This document shows positions 38,691 to 47,547 of a DNA stretch of 64,000 nucleotides, in pieces. The notes beneath the pieces were generated by a model. It did no database searches. It saw only the letters and a program-made list of their open reading frames with translations, and was not told the origin of the DNA. Source of the stretch: Agreia bicolorata. Lineage in GTDB: Bacteria; Actinomycetota; Actinomycetes; Actinomycetales; Microbacteriaceae. A program made the translations under genes and the position numbers. Position 1 is the first letter of the stretch; each line of letters begins with the position of its first letter. The stretch lies in NCBI RefSeq assembly GCF_000938265.1, contig NZ_JYFC01000008.1:124001-188000 (forward strand). Direction: 5' to 3'.

Positions 38691-39935
38691 ATGGCAGCAT
38701 CGAAGAAGATTTTTGGCATCGTCCTCGCCGGCGGAGAGGGTAAGCGACTCATGCCGCTTACCGCAGACCGGGCAAAGCCCGGCGTTCCGTTCGGCGGCAG
38801 CTATCGGCTCATCGATTTCGCTCTTTCGAACCTGGTCAACTCGGGCCTCCGGCAGATCGTGGTGCTCACCCAGTACAAGTCGCACAGCCTCGACCGGCAT
38901 GTGTCGCAGACCTGGCGACTGCCCATGATGCTCGACTCGTATGTCGCCTCCGTTCCGGCTCAGCAGCGACTGGGAAAGCGCTGGTTCGCCGGATCTGCGG
39001 ACGCGATCCTGCAGAGCCTCAACCTCATCGGCGACGAGCGACCCGACATCGTCGTTGTCGTCGGCGCCGACCACGTGTACCGCATGGACTTCGAGCAGAT
39101 GGTCGCCGCACACATCGAATCTGGACTGGGTGCCACGGTCGCCGCTATCCGCCAGCCCATCGAACTCTCCGACCAGTTCGGTGTCATCCAGACATCCGAC
39201 GACGACCCCACGAAGATCTCCGAGTTCCTCGAGAAGCCCGTGAACGCGAAGGGTCTGCTCGACTCCCCCGGCGAGGTTCTCGCGTCGATGGGCAACTACG
39301 TCTTCGACGCGGACATGCTCATCGAAGCCGTCATCCGTGACGGCGAGAAGCCCGACTCCAGCCACGACATGGGTGGCGACATCATCCCCGACTTCGTCGA
39401 ACGCGGATTGGCCGGCGTGTACGACCTTCAGCGCAACGAGGTTCCGGGAGCGACAGACCGTGACCGCTACTACTGGCGCGACGTGGGAACGATCGACTCG
39501 TTCTACGACGCCCACCAGGATCTGATCTCGGCGCTGCCGATCTTCAATCTCTACAACCGCGAGTGGCCGATCTTCACCCAGCAGCTCAACTCGCCGCCGG
39601 CCAAGTTCGTGCGGGATGCGAAGGGCAACACGGGCACCACGCTCGGGTCGCTCGTCTCGCTCGGCTGTCTCATCTCCGGTGCACGGGTCGAGGGCAGCGT
39701 CGTCGGCCCATGGTCGACGATCGAATCCGAGGCGCTCGTTCAGGACTCCGTGCTGTTCGACCGTGTGCACGTCGAGCCGGGCGCTATCGTCAAGCGGGCT
39801 ATTCTTGACAAGAACGTGGTGGTTGCAGCCGGGGCCCAGGTGGGAACGGATGCAGTGCGGGATCGAGAGCGCGGATTCACCGTGACCGACTCGGGCATCA
39901 CGGTCGTGGGAAAGGGAATTCGCGTAGAGCCATGA
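38691..39935 (+). CDS. glgC: Glucose-1-phosphate adenylyltransferase
   Basis: 414-residue ADP-glucose pyrophosphorylase, the committed step to glycogen and to the GlgM/GlgE route. Nucleotide-binding signature [19 protein letters not shown] near residue 12, FSGT-like substrate loop [10 protein letters not shown] near 101, EKPVNAKG near 181, and a C-terminal left-handed beta-helix with repeated small-residue turns from about 300. Start ATG appears leaderless. The serB start overlaps its stop (ATGA), so they are coupled. Confidence 0.95.
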   Translation: MAASKKIFGIVLAGGEGKRLMPLTADRAKPGVPFGGSYRLIDFALSNLVNSGLRQIVVLTQYKSHSLDRHVSQTWRLPMMLDSYVASVPAQQRLGKRWFAGSADAILQSLNLIGDERPDIVVVVGADHVYRMDFEQMVAAHIESGLGATVAAIRQPIELSDQFGVIQTSDDDPTKISEFLEKPVNAKGLLDSPGEVLASMGNYVFDADMLIEAVIRDGEKPDSSHDMGGDIIPDFVERGLAGVYDLQRNEVPGATDRDRYYWRDVGTIDSFYDAHQDLISALPIFNLYNREWPIFTQQLNSPPAKFVRDAKGNTGTTLGSLVSLGCLISGARVEGSVVGPWSTIESEALVQDSVLFDRVHVEPGAIVKRAILDKNVVVAAGAQVGTDAVRDRERGFTVTDSGITVVGKGIRVEP

Positions 39936-40641
39936 GTCTGACCTCGGAGGCAGTTCAGCACAGCCCGGGCCGCCAACCGATAGATTCACGGATCTCTTCG
40001 CAGGATGCTTCTCGGTTTCTTGTCGTGCTCGACGTCGACTCGACACTCATCGAGAACGAGGTCATCGAGATGCTCGCGCAGGCTGCGGGCAGTTTCGCCG
40101 AGGTCGCTGAGATCACCGAGCGGGCGATGAGCGGCGAACTCGACTTCGAGCAGAGCCTGCGTTCGCGCGTGGCCACCCTCGAGGGTCTCCCCGTCGCACA
40201 GCTGCCCGACATCGCCGCGCAGATCAGACTCACGGCCGGTGCGCAGCAGATGATCGACACCCTGCATGCGAACAACAGCGTGGTGGGCGTCGTCTCCGGC
40301 GGGTTCCACGAGCTGCTCGACGAACTCGCTGGCGAGGTAGGGCTCGACTTCTGGAGAGCGAACAGGCTCGATGTGCGGGATGGAAAGCTGACCGGTGCTG
40401 TGCTCGGCCCGGTGATCGACGCCGAAGCCAAGGCCTCCGCTCTTACCGAGTGGGCGTCCGTCTACAAAGTTCCTCGCTCGCGCACCGTGGCCGTCGGAGA
40501 CGGCGCAAACGATCTTCAGATGATGAAGGCCGCGGGGCTCTCCATCGCCTTCGACGCACGACCTGTTGTTCGCCGTTCGGCGAACGTCGCCATCAGTGAA
40601 CGCGACCTCAGTCAGGTGCTTCCGGCCCTCGGACTACGCGG

Positions 40642-40645
<4 letters not shown>
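39932..40645 (+). CDS. serB: Phosphoserine phosphatase
   Basis: 237-residue HAD phosphatase completing serine synthesis. [16 protein letters not shown] near residue 34 supplies the nucleophile, SGGFHELLD near 112 the Ser/Thr, and [19 protein letters not shown] near 190 the metal-binding Asp; DARPVVR is typical. No ACT domain. Coupled to glgC by ATGA, an unexpected partnership. A hairpin after it also serves the convergent fabG. Confidence 0.93.
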
Positions 40646-41446
<801 letters not shown>

Positions 41447-41488
41447 TTAGTGCAGCCTTCCGGCCATCGAACCCGAGCAGACGAGCGC

Positions 41489-41782
41489 ATGAAACAGCAG
41501 TCGATCACCGATCTCCCGCCTTCGCCGGGCGATGAGCGCCGAACGCGCATGATCAAGTACAGCATTGCCATGTCTATTCGTCTCGTCTGCATCGTCCTGA
41601 TGCTCTTTCTGCACGGGTGGTGGCTGATCCTTCCCGCGATCGGCGCCGTCGTGCTCCCTTACTTCGCCGTTGTACTGGCCAACGTCGGCTCCCCCACGAA
41701 GTCCGTCGTGAACCGTCCGGGCGGTGTCGTCGCCGTTCCGGGAGCCCGACCTCCCCGCGATTTCGGCGGTCGCCCGGAATGA
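41489..41782 (+). CDS. DUF3099 membrane protein
   Basis: 97-residue protein with two adjacent membrane helices (about 24-45 and 47-68) and a polar C-terminal tail rich in Pro/Arg/Gly. Sequence and neighbourhood fit the actinobacterial DUF3099 family, of unknown function. ATG 41489 has only a weak GAG upstream. It is coupled to the next small gene by ATGA, and that gene to SURF1, suggesting a link to the respiratory membrane. Confidence 0.82.
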   Translation: MKQQSITDLPPSPGDERRTRMIKYSIAMSIRLVCIVLMLFLHGWWLILPAIGAVVLPYFAVVLANVGSPTKSVVNRPGGVVAVPGARPPRDFGGRPE

Positions 41783-42021
41783 TCGGTCTCGGACTCGAGC
41801 CGGAGGGCTCGGAGTGTTCCCGTGCGGGCTGCCGCGCGGCATCCGCTTGGCGAATCGAGTGGCGAAACCCCAAGATCCACGCTGAGACGCGGCGCAAGAT
41901 CTGGCTCGCCTGCGACGAGCACGTCTCGTTCCTGCGCGAATTCCTTGCCGCCCGCGAGTTTCCGCTCGAGGTGATCGCCGATGCAGGCGATGGATCTCAG
42001 AAGAAGGACGGTCTCGGATGA
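41779..42021 (+). CDS. Small Cys-containing protein, unknown function
   Basis: 80-residue protein starting MIGLGLEPEGSECSRAGC. Cys at 13, 18 and 45 with His at 47 (LACDEHVSFLREFL) could bind a metal; this is inference. No membrane segment. I do not recognise the family; similar short ORFs next to SURF1 in relatives have been labelled acetone carboxylase, which I think is unsupported. It overlaps both neighbours by four bases (ATGA on each side). Confidence 0.78.
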   Translation: MIGLGLEPEGSECSRAGCRAASAWRIEWRNPKIHAETRRKIWLACDEHVSFLREFLAAREFPLEVIADAGDGSQKKDGLG

Positions 42022-42866
42022 GCGCGGGCTGGCAATTTCTGATCAGTAGGCGCTGGGGAGGCTACCTGGCTCTCACCATCGTGTTCGCCCTCGTCTGCGT
42101 GCTGCTCGGGTTCTGGCAACTGGCACGGAGAGCCGATGCAGTCGCCGAGAACAATCGCGTCGCCGCGAACTACGATGCTGTTCCCCGGCCTGTCGCCGAT
42201 GTGCTCGATGGCCTGGATTCCTTCGATGAGTCGCAGAAGTGGATGACCGTCTCCCTGACGGGCTCGTATCTCGAGTCCGAGCAATTGCTCGTGCGCAACC
42301 GCCCATCGGGAGGGCAGCCCGGATTCGAGCTTCTTGTGCCGTTCCGGCTCGACGACGGCTCCGTCTTCATCGTCGACAGGGGGTGGCTTCCCACCGGTCA
42401 GGAGCAGGACAAACCAGACGTCGTTCCCTCATCGCCCTCGGGCGAGGTCACCGTCGTGGCGCGATTGAAGGCCAGCGAGCCCAAACTGGAGGGGCGATCG
42501 GCTGCCGCCGGCGAGATCCCCTCCATCGATCTGCCGACGATCGCCGAGCAGGTCGGCGAGCCGACCTACACGGGAGCGTACGGCGACCTGGCCAGCGAGT
42601 CCCCGTCCGCCGACACAGGGCAGCTCGACACGCGTCCCCCGGAGGACGAAGGCCCCCACCTCTCCTACGCCTTCCAGTGGTTCGTTTTCGCTCTGCTCGG
42701 ATTCCTCGGCCTCGGCTACGCGGCCCGTCAGGAATACCGGGCGCTGAACGCCGACGATCCCGAGGAGAAGGAACGTGCGGCCGATCGCGAACGGCGTCGT
42801 AAGGCGAAGGCTAAGAGCGATAACGAAGTCGAGGACGAGCTGATCGATCGATCTGCCTCGCGCTGA
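42018..42866 (+). CDS. SURF1 family cytochrome oxidase assembly protein
   Basis: 282-residue SURF1/Shy1-type protein with membrane helices near residues 12-34 and 213-233 and a large periplasmic-side domain between them; GFWQLARR near 31 and VDRGWLP near 115 are diagnostic. It assists cytochrome c oxidase maturation, probably heme a insertion. The Lys/Arg/Glu-rich C-terminus (about 245-282) is longer than usual. Linked genes ctaA and ctaB for heme a synthesis lie 11 kb away in this window. Confidence 0.92.
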   Translation: MSAGWQFLISRRWGGYLALTIVFALVCVLLGFWQLARRADAVAENNRVAANYDAVPRPVADVLDGLDSFDESQKWMTVSLTGSYLESEQLLVRNRPSGGQPGFELLVPFRLDDGSVFIVDRGWLPTGQEQDKPDVVPSSPSGEVTVVARLKASEPKLEGRSAAAGEIPSIDLPTIAEQVGEPTYTGAYGDLASESPSADTGQLDTRPPEDEGPHLSYAFQWFVFALLGFLGLGYAARQEYRALNADDPEEKERAADRERRRKAKAKSDNEVEDELIDRSASR

Positions 42867-42878
42867 ATTTTCTCGCCC

Positions 42879-43190
42879 CTACATCTCGAAGTAGAGGTGC
42901 GCGTGCAAGCTGCAGCGTTCATTGAAGGGTGCACAGCAGTGGAGGCACCGATCTGTCTTCAGGTACTCGTCTATGGTGAGCTCGCTCGAGCACGCCCCGC
43001 AGAGAATGGCTTTGGTGCGTCGCTCTCCGATCGGCCATTGCGTGGCCTGATGGGATTCTGCTTCTTCGTGACATAGGTGACACGGATAGTATCGGCCGCA
43101 GCACGCGAACTTGATGGCGATGATGTCTTTCGGCGTTCGGTAATGCACGCACCGCGTCTCGTCGTCTACCGTCTGGCCCCAGACCTTCAT
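42879..43190 (-). CDS. CHY zinc-finger protein
   Basis: 103-residue CHY-type zinc finger. RCVHYRTPKDIIAIKFACC, PCHLCHEE, CGACSSELTIDEYL and CLHCCAPFNERCSLH supply three clusters of Cys/His ligands as in the eukaryotic CHY/Pirh2 and Hot13 proteins; bacterial homologues have no settled role. GAGAGGA before ATG 43190. It overlaps bioN by four bases, so it is part of the bioY operon; its bases look somewhat poorer in GC than the surroundings. Function there is unknown. Confidence 0.88.
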   Translation of the reverse strand: MKVWGQTVDDETRCVHYRTPKDIIAIKFACCGRYYPCHLCHEEAESHQATQWPIGERRTKAILCGACSSELTIDEYLKTDRCLHCCAPFNERCSLHAHLYFEM

Positions 43191-43786
43191 GGCTCGATTC
43201 CTCTCGCACTCACCGCATCGGCGAGATCGTCGGCGTGCTTCAGCGACATGATGAGGAGAGGAACAGCGAAACTCAGCCGGTGGGGTGGAATGCCACGGGC
43301 TCGCTGTGCGTCGCGAATCGTTGCAGCGAAGCCTGCGATCACGGGAATGGAGGTGATGGTCAAGGCGAGGACAAGTGCCACGGCTTCGGGGCGTATACCG
43401 AAGCGGCGGAACGGTGCACAGGCGCGTTCGGTGGCGTCGAGAAGATCCGGTATGCGCGTCGTCAACGTGAACAGGGCCGCAAGAATCACTATCAGCGCCA
43501 CTCGCGCGGTGTTGGTCACGGCATCGATAGCGGGGAGAAAGAGCAATTGGGGCGCGAGCATGAACAGGATGATCCACCTGGCCGCGACAACCTGGCTCGC
43601 CAGCACCCGCGCGCTCAGTCCAGCACACGCGTATCCCGTCATAACGAAGGTCAACGCGGAAATGACCTGCCACAGGCTTGTGGTCGTTGTAGCGATAGCG
43701 AGAGACGCCCCGATGAAGCAGACGAGCTTGAGGCCCGTCGGCATTCGGTGAAGGACACTCGTTCCTGGCCTGTACAGGCCTATCAT
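43187..43786 (-). CDS. bioN: Biotin ECF transporter transmembrane subunit BioN
   Basis: 199-residue EcfT-type protein with about five membrane segments and the coupling motif region RDAQRARGI near 165 plus a second Ala-Arg-Gly motif SARGIEP at the end. It couples ATP hydrolysis by BioM to substrate-binding BioY. Start ATG 43786 overlaps the bioM stop (ATGA). Size and placement fit the BioMNY type; specificity rests on BioY and the regulator. Confidence 0.9.
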   Translation of the reverse strand: MIGLYRPGTSVLHRMPTGLKLVCFIGASLAIATTTTSLWQVISALTFVMTGYACAGLSARVLASQVVAARWIILFMLAPQLLFLPAIDAVTNTARVALIVILAALFTLTTRIPDLLDATERACAPFRRFGIRPEAVALVLALTITSIPVIAGFAATIRDAQRARGIPPHRLSFAVPLLIMSLKHADDLADAVSARGIEP

Positions 43787-44475
43787 GGGTGGCTTCTCTC
43801 GTATTCCGCGATGACCGCTCGGGGCTCTCCACATCGGCGCAGACGGCCCTGGTCGAACCACAACGCCGTGTCGCAGCGTTCTGCGAGGCGAAGGTCATGC
43901 GTTACCAGGACAAGTTGTTGGGGCATTTCGTCGAGCAGGTGATTGCTGATCCGCCGAGTGTTCGCGGCATCGAGGAGCGCGGTCGGCTCGTCGGCGACGA
44001 TGAGTTGCGGCTCGCTCACGAGAACGGAGCTCAGTGCGAGGAGCTGCTTCTGCCCACCCGACAAGCTGTGCGCCGCAGAGTTCTCGTGGTGTGAGAGGCC
44101 GTGGGTCTGGATCATGCGCGACACTCGTTCGTCGACTTCCGTTCGAGACAGCCCTCGTCCGCGAAGTGAGAAGGCGATGTCTTCGGCAACTGTCGGCATC
44201 ACGATCTGACTGTCGGGATTGCTGAAGATGAAGCCCACGCGGCGCCGTAGCAGCCGGGCCTGTCTGATGGGGTCGATTCCGTGCACTCTCACTTCGCCGC
44301 GGCTTGCGGAGGCCAATCCGTTGAGCAGTCGAGCGAAGGTCGACTTGCCGGATCCGTTGGATCCTATGACGGCGATACGTTTCTGATCGAGTAGAACGGA
44401 GACGTTGTCGAGTGCGGTCCTCTCGCCGAAGTCGACGGAAACCTGCCGAAACGAGATGAGCCGCTCAGAGTTCAT
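43783..44475 (-). CDS. bioM: Biotin ECF transporter ATPase BioM
   Basis: 230-residue ABC ATPase of the energy-coupling factor type. Walker A IGSNGSGKST near residue 36, Q-loop FSNPDSQIVMPTVAEDIAF near 80, signature LSGGQKQLLAL near 133 and Walker B LIVADEPTALLD near 153. It powers biotin import by BioY through BioN. ATG 44475 overlaps the thiolase stop by four bases. Confidence 0.92.
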   Translation of the reverse strand: MNSERLISFRQVSVDFGERTALDNVSVLLDQKRIAVIGSNGSGKSTFARLLNGLASASRGEVRVHGIDPIRQARLLRRRVGFIFSNPDSQIVMPTVAEDIAFSLRGRGLSRTEVDERVSRMIQTHGLSHHENSAAHSLSGGQKQLLALSSVLVSEPQLIVADEPTALLDAANTRRISNHLLDEMPQQLVLVTHDLRLAERCDTALWFDQGRLRRCGEPRAVIAEYERSHP

Positions 44476-45635
44476 CGGACGACCTCGAAGACTGCCGCGA
44501 CGCCCATTCCCCCGCCGATGGCAGCCGTCGCGAGGCCCAGCGCGCCGGCGGGTGCATCCTGTCGGACGAGCCGGGAGAAGAGACGGACGACGCCGACCGC
44601 CCCGGAGGCGCCCCACGGATGCCCGAGTGCCAAGGCTCCCCCGTCTGCGCACACACGCGGGTCGACCCGATGGCGATCCGCAAGGTCCAGCGATTGAAGT
44701 ACGGCGAGCGTCTGGGCCGAGAATGCCTCGACGATCTCGATGGCGGAGATCTGGGACAGGCTGACATTCGCGTCATGAAGCGCTCGGCGCACGGCGGCGA
44801 CAGGCCCTATGCCGGGGAGAGCCGGATCGCATCCGATCGTCGACGCGGCAACCAAGGCCAGACCGGGCGCGCCCTGTCGCGCGGAGCGCGGCACCATCGC
44901 GACGGCGGCGGCTCCGTCACAGATTCGGCAGGAGTTGCCGGCGGTGACGGTGCCGTCGGCGTGACCGGAAGCGTCAGCAAAGAGCGGAACGAATCGTGAG
45001 AGCAGACGCGACACGTTCTCGCGCGGTCCGTCGTCGTTCGCCACGCCGTCGACGGAGACGATCTCAGCATCGAATATCTGTCGCCTCTGCGCAGCAAGCG
45101 CACGTTGGTGGCTTCGTCTCGCGTAGTCGTCCTGGTGTGCCCTGCTGATGCCGAACATCTGAGCTAGAGCCTCAGCCGCTGGGCCCATCTCCGGGTCGGG
45201 GAATCCGGTCGGAGCGAACGGTGCCCTCGTGTACGGCGCACCCGCGATCAGCCGAAGCGGCGCTGTCGAGGCGCTTTCGACGCCGCCAGCGATGCGCATC
45301 CGGTGATCGCCGGCCCTGATGGCCTCCCCCGCCGTGATGATGGCTGAGAGGCCGCTGCCGCATTGACGATCGATCGACATTCCGGGAACTGACGAGTCGA
45401 GCCCCGCTGCCAGCGCGGAGATACGACCGATATTGCCTCCTGGACCCATGCAGTTGCCCAGGACGACGTCGGCGACCTGCGCCCGCTGCCCCGTCGCCGA
45501 CTCTGCATCGGTGACGCACTCGCGCACGACCGGGCCCGCCAGCTGTTCTGCGCCGAGGTGGGAGAGGCCGCCTCCTCTCACCGTGATGGGAGTGCGCCGG
45601 GCGGCGACGATGACAGCGGGTCCGTTGTCAGTCAA
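44472..45635 (-). CDS. Thiolase-family protein lacking two catalytic residues
   Basis: 387-residue thiolase fold. The nucleophilic Cys is present (DRQCGSGLSAI near 87), as is GHPWGASG near 346. The usual NEAFA is VEAFS (Asn to Val near 312) and the usual CIGGG is AAIGGG (Cys to Ala near 376), so both the oxyanion Asn and the base/acid Cys are missing. It can probably be acylated, but Claisen chemistry is doubtful. TTG 45635 is the best start: it overlaps the ligase stop and begins the family sequence VIVAARRTPI a few codons later. Not recognised beyond the fold; possibly an acyltransferase. Confidence 0.85.
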   Translation of the reverse strand: MTDNGPAVIVAARRTPITVRGGGLSHLGAEQLAGPVVRECVTDAESATGQRAQVADVVLGNCMGPGGNIGRISALAAGLDSSVPGMSIDRQCGSGLSAIITAGEAIRAGDHRMRIAGGVESASTAPLRLIAGAPYTRAPFAPTGFPDPEMGPAAEALAQMFGISRAHQDDYARRSHQRALAAQRRQIFDAEIVSVDGVANDDGPRENVSRLLSRFVPLFADASGHADGTVTAGNSCRICDGAAAVAMVPRSARQGAPGLALVAASTIGCDPALPGIGPVAAVRRALHDANVSLSQISAIEIVEAFSAQTLAVLQSLDLADRHRVDPRVCADGGALALGHPWGASGAVGVVRLFSRLVRQDAPAGALGLATAAIGGGMGVAAVFEVVR

Positions 45636-46878
45636 GGCGCCGGGCTTTCTTCTCGAGAGCACAGAGTCGGATCTGCGATCGGGCTGCTTTGCCCGTGCTT
45701 GTGCGAGGCATGTCCTCGGTCCAGAACCACCGTCGCGGAATGTGAGTGAGCGGAAGCCGAGCAGCCGCCTGCTCGCGGAGCCGCGCTGTCGACGGGCGTG
45801 AACTGCCCGGCGAGAACTGAACGAGCGCGGCGACGAGGGCTCCCGTTCTCTCGTTGGGTAGCCCGAAGACCGCCGCATCGTCTATGCCGTCGATGCTGCG
45901 CAATGCGGCCTCGACTTCGTCTGGAATGACCGTTGCGGAGCTGGTGAGGATGGCTCCGTCGATACGACCTCGAAGCATCAGTCGTCCGGAGGCATCGTTC
46001 TCCGCGCGGTCCCCAACGGTTCCCCAGCCCTCCCCGTCGACGCGAAAGGGTCCTCCGCCGTCTTCCAGATACCCGGATGCCAGATAGGCGGATCGGGCCC
46101 ACAGCTCCCCGCCCACGATGCGAGTCTGAACTCCGGGGAACGGACGCAGACCGAGGCCGTCGTCATCGACCGCGACGAACGACAGTTCGGCCGCGCCGTA
46201 ATAGCCGATCACCCGGATGCCCAGGGCCGCGCATCGTCTCCTCAGCGCGTGATCGAGGTGGTCGCCGCCGACGAGCGCGACTCGCATGCTGTGCGGCGCA
46301 CCGCCCTCGATCACCTCCACGATGGCGCGCAAGGATTGCGGCGTCGTGTGCACGACGGTGGCGCGAGTGAGATGTTCGGCCGACGACGACGGCCGAGATG
46401 GAAGAAGGATGCTCGCGCCCACGGATCGTGAGTGGGCGACCGAGAAAAGTGTCAGCGACGAAGCCAGCGGTGCGGGGACGTAGACCACGTCGTCGGCAGT
46501 GAGTGCAAGCAGATCTGTGACGGCGGCGAAGGACACTTGCCATGACGACGCCGAACGAAGAATCACTCGGGGTGCGCCGCTGCTGCCCGAGCTGAAACTT
46601 GCCCATGCCTTGTCTCCCCCGACACACTCGGCTTTCGCGTGCGAGCTGACTGCCGACCAGTACTGCGTGCTCCAGCGGCTGTCTCCCACGAGCGGCACTC
46701 CGCCCGCTTCGCGCACAGCGAGCAGAGCGACGAGCGCATCGGCCGCGTTGTCGTCGAGTATGGGGTGGATGATCCCGATTCGCGGGTCGTTCTCGGCGAC
46801 GAATCTGCTCACTCGTTCGTTCAGCTCAGCAGGGCCGATCGTCTTCGATCCATGGAGGATCGAGCCGGGTTTCGTCAC
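45628..46878 (-). CDS. AMP-forming acyl-CoA/acid ligase of the bioY operon
   Basis: 416-residue ANL-superfamily adenylate-forming ligase, shorter than the usual 500-550. Motifs: FSSGSSGAPRV near 95 (A3, with Arg replacing Lys), YYGAAE near 225 (A5), GTVGDRAEND near 289 (A7), GRIDGAILTSSATVIPDEVE near 303 (A8) and PRTSTGKAARSQ near 396 (A10 Lys). It should activate a carboxylic acid to an acyl-AMP and then a thioester; the acid is unknown. GTG 46878 overlaps the bioY stop, so expression is coupled. MenE-like in size; substrate not deducible. Confidence 0.87.
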   Translation of the reverse strand: MTKPGSILHGSKTIGPAELNERVSRFVAENDPRIGIIHPILDDNAADALVALLAVREAGGVPLVGDSRWSTQYWSAVSSHAKAECVGGDKAWASFSSGSSGAPRVILRSASSWQVSFAAVTDLLALTADDVVYVPAPLASSLTLFSVAHSRSVGASILLPSRPSSSAEHLTRATVVHTTPQSLRAIVEVIEGGAPHSMRVALVGGDHLDHALRRRCAALGIRVIGYYGAAELSFVAVDDDGLGLRPFPGVQTRIVGGELWARSAYLASGYLEDGGGPFRVDGEGWGTVGDRAENDASGRLMLRGRIDGAILTSSATVIPDEVEAALRSIDGIDDAAVFGLPNERTGALVAALVQFSPGSSRPSTARLREQAAARLPLTHIPRRWFWTEDMPRTSTGKAARSQIRLCALEKKARRLD

Positions 46879-47480
46879 GCAGTCACATCCGTATCCACCG
46901 GATGCTTCGGGTTGGTTCCGCGACTGAACGCCCGGGGATACGCGCGCCAGAGCGTGAGGGTGATGACTGTGGCAAGCACGGCTTTGACGAGGTCGCCAGG
47001 CAGGAAGACGGTGCTTGTCAGGGCTGTTTCGACGAGAGGAAGCCGGGTGACCAGAGCCTGGATCGGAATTCCGAAAGCGTAGACGACAAGGATGCCGCCC
47101 GTGACACAGGCAACTGCCGTGCGCCACCAGCGGGGCCTCTCCGAACCGACGGAAGCGATGGCGCCGATGACGACAACTCCGAAAATCCACCCGAGCAGGT
47201 ATCCCGCCGACGGACCCACGAACATGCCTGCACCGCCCCGACCGCCGGACACGATTGGTAGTCCGAACAGCACCAGCGCCTCGAATGTGAGTATTGCGGC
47301 TGCCCCGCGCCACGGGCCGAGAATGGTTCCGGCCAGCATCACTCCCAACGTCTGCAGGGTGATTGGAACGGCTCCCCCGAAGACGGGAACTGCTCCGGGA
47401 AGACCGAGAACCGCAATAAGAGCGGCGAAAGCCGCTACTCGCGTCGTGTCACGCACGTCCCAAGCCGCTTGTTTGAACAT
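46875..47480 (-). CDS. bioY: Biotin transporter BioY
   Basis: 201-residue BioY, the substrate-binding S component. Six membrane segments; QTLGVMLAGTILGPWRGA near 42 and GPSAGYLLGWIFG near 88 are family motifs. AAGG lies about 9 nt before the ATG. First gene of a six-gene operon in which all downstream starts overlap; a TAACAT box (47527-47522, minus) could be the -10, which would place the transcript start inside the second operator. Regulation by the divergent TetR gene product is strongly suggested by two operators in between. Confidence 0.95.
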   Translation of the reverse strand: MFKQAAWDVRDTTRVAAFAALIAVLGLPGAVPVFGGAVPITLQTLGVMLAGTILGPWRGAAAILTFEALVLFGLPIVSGGRGGAGMFVGPSAGYLLGWIFGVVVIGAIASVGSERPRWWRTAVACVTGGILVVYAFGIPIQALVTRLPLVETALTSTVFLPGDLVKAVLATVITLTLWRAYPRAFSRGTNPKHPVDTDVTA

Positions 47481-47494
47481 CGTCTGCCTTCACT

Positions 47495-47507
47495 TGAACA
47501 CCGTTCA
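47495..47507. promoter_or_regulatory. BioQ operator 1
   Basis: Perfect palindrome TGAAC-ACC-GTTCA, 15 bp from the bioY ATG. It matches the TGAAC-N3-GTTAC-type motif described for BioQ repressors of corynebacteria, with full symmetry here. Binding was not tested. Confidence 0.8.
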
Positions 47508-47509
47508 CC

Positions 47510-47522
47510 TGAACACCGTTCA
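47510..47522. promoter_or_regulatory. BioQ operator 2
   Basis: Identical second copy of TGAAC-ACC-GTTCA, centre to centre 15 bp from operator 1. It overlaps the -35 region expected for bioQ and the likely transcript start of bioY, so both directions could be repressed. A partial third match (TGAACATCG) lies at 47474-47482 inside the bioY start region. Confidence 0.8.
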
Positions 47523-47532
47523 TGTTAGTTGT

Positions 47533-47538
47533 TATGAT
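47533..47538 (+). promoter_or_regulatory. -10 box of bioQ
   Basis: TATGAT, one mismatch from TATAAT, nine bases before the ATG. Transcription would begin three to four bases before the start codon, so the mRNA has almost no leader. Confidence 0.5.
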
Positions 47539-47547
47539 GAGCCTACG

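Noticed and set aside
47471-47522. Repeated palindromes considered as a CRISPR or iteron array
   Set aside because: Only two full copies of 13 bp, no spacers of set length, and an operator explanation fits better.
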